In this document: positions 63,197 to 64,000 of the stretch, piece after piece
Numbering within the stretch: the stretch's first letter is position 1
Layout of the letters: every line of letters begins with the position of its first letter
Assembly (NCBI GenBank): GCA_017405945.1
Contig: JAFQZL010000055.1
Coordinates: 62,001 to 126,000, forward strand
Reading direction: 5' to 3'
DNA: 64,000 bases
Origin: Acidaminococcaceae bacterium
Lineage (GTDB): Bacteria > Bacillota > Negativicutes > Acidaminococcales > Acidaminococcaceae
Translations under genes and position numbers: made by a program
The notes under the pieces: generated by a model
The model's input: only the letters and a program-made list of their open reading frames with translations
Told to the model about the DNA's origin: nothing
The model's database searches: none

Positions 63197-64000
63197 ATGA
63201 ACAGATTTACTGAAAACTGGACCCCGCTCTTATTGCAGTGGTACGACAAACACAAACGTGACTTGCCCTGGCGGACCGAATCGCCCCGTGACCCGTACAA
63301 GGTGTGGGTCTCGGAAATCATGCTGCAGCAGACACGGGTGGAGGCGGTAAAAGCTTATTATATAAACTGGATGGAACATTTCCCGGATATTCCGTCCCTG
63401 GCTGCTGCAGAGGAAGACGAAGTGGTGCGGCAGTGGCAGGGGCTGGGATACTACAGCCGCGCCCGGAATCTGCATACGGCAGTGCGGGAAGTTATGGAGA
63501 CCTATGGCGGCAAGATACCGGAAACAAGGGAAGAGATACGCAAACTGAAAGGCATTGGGGACTATACTGCCGGCGCTATCCTCAGTATGGCCTACGGAAA
63601 ACGGGAGACTGCGGTGGACGGGAACGTGCTCCGGGTGTTTGCCCGCATTTATAATATTGGAGAAAACATTCTTTCCGCCAAAGTGAAAAAGGAAATAACA
63701 GAGCTGGTGAAAGCCCGGCAGGATGCTGCACGCCCCGGCGACTTCAATGAGGCGCTGATGGATCTGGGGGCGACAGTCTGCATTCCGGGGCAGCCACGTT
63801 GTGACGTTTGCCCGCTTGCTGATGTTTGTCTGGCAAAAAAGGCAGGGAAGGAAACAGAGATCCCGCTGCGTGTTACGAAGAAAGAAGTGCCGGTGGAACC
63901 GGTCACGGTGTTTGTGGTGAGAGCCGGGGAGTTTTATCTCCTTCACAGACGCCCGTCTAAAGGCCTGCTGGCAGGGATGTGGGAGTTTCCCAACTGTGTG
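63197..64000 (+). CDS. mutY: A/G-specific adenine glycosylase MutY (3' end outside window)
   Basis: The first 268 codons of MutY, which removes adenine mispaired with 8-oxoguanine. E40 lies in VSEIMLQQTRVE, and the helix-hairpin-helix LKGIGDYTAGAI leads to the catalytic D141 in VDGNV. The four iron-sulfur cysteines are C195, C202, C205 and C211 (spacing 6-2-5). The start of the C-terminal NUDIX-like domain is visible in VTVFVVRAGEFYLLHRRP. The frame stays open to the window end. It belongs to the chromosomal backbone and has no link to the glycan cluster. Confidence 0.93.
   Translation, partial: MNRFTENWTPLLLQWYDKHKRDLPWRTESPRDPYKVWVSEIMLQQTRVEAVKAYYINWMEHFPDIPSLAAAEEDEVVRQWQGLGYYSRARNLHTAVREVMETYGGKIPETREEIRKLKGIGDYTAGAILSMAYGKRETAVDGNVLRVFARIYNIGENILSAKVKKEITELVKARQDAARPGDFNEALMDLGATVCIPGQPRCDVCPLADVCLAKKAGKETEIPLRVTKKEVPVEPVTVFVVRAGEFYLLHRRPSKGLLAGMWEFPNCV

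Overview
This window looks like the chromosome of a diderm member of the Bacillota, most likely Negativicutes (Acidaminococcaceae-like). That placement is an inference. It rests on strong AGGAGG-type ribosome binding sites, a sigma factor / DUF1659 / DUF2922 / YvrJ gene group typical of Bacillota, and outer-surface polysaccharide machinery (Wzm/Wzt, Wzx, Wzz) typical of cells with an outer membrane. No tRNA, rRNA or CRISPR array was seen.

Layout. Positions 1-5.8 kb hold the end of one polysaccharide locus: a cut-off GT2 transferase, an inverted GT2 gene, a Wzx-type flippase, a GT4-like transferase and a convergent Wzz-like chain-length protein. Positions 6.0-11.4 kb hold a GC-rich group of phage-like or plasmid-like character: a DnaC-type helicase loader, a replisome-organizer-like protein, a sigma-70 family factor, an XRE regulator, an amidase, DUF1659, DUF2922 and YvrJ proteins. 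No capsid, tail, integrase or terminase genes accompany them. Positions 11.6-15.2 kb are core metabolism: a GtrA-like protein, malic enzyme and a phosphohexomutase.

From 15.5 to 60.2 kb lies a very large surface-glycan region, bounded by the phosphohexomutase gene on the left and an RpiR-family regulator on the right. It has two halves. The left half (15.5-25.4 kb) mixes glycosyltransferases with an HPr-kinase-like P-loop protein, a PqqD-like protein, two copies of an uncharacterised nucleotidyltransferase (the second with a degenerate active site) and a PglK/McjD-like ABC exporter. This parts list resembles the tailoring set of phosphorylated or glycosylated lasso peptides, but no protease, cyclase or convincing precursor is present. 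The right half (27.9-60.2 kb) makes GDP-mannose, GDP-D-rhamnose, GDP-L-fucose, UDP-glucuronate and UDP-xylose, exports glycan by Wzm/Wzt, and carries many GT2, GT4 and GT-C enzymes. One of these is an 1100-residue protein with GT2, GT-B and GT10 (fucosyltransferase-like) regions.

The two halves are separated by a scar at 25.4-27.9 kb. It contains an 81-base second copy of the phosphohexomutase 3' end, an AAA_14/DUF4143 ATPase, a 56-base second copy of the RpiR 3' end, a truncated IS200-type transposase and broken pieces of GT2 and ABC-transporter genes. Most differences between the scar copies and the intact genes are synonymous or conservative. The pieces therefore look like alleles imported from relatives rather than decayed local duplicates, and the pgm-rpiR interval looks like a repeated exchange site for glycan cassettes.

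Beyond the cluster, 60.4-64 kb returns to the flank: the RpiR regulator, an AT-rich DUF6020-like membrane protein, and a mutY gene that runs off the window end.
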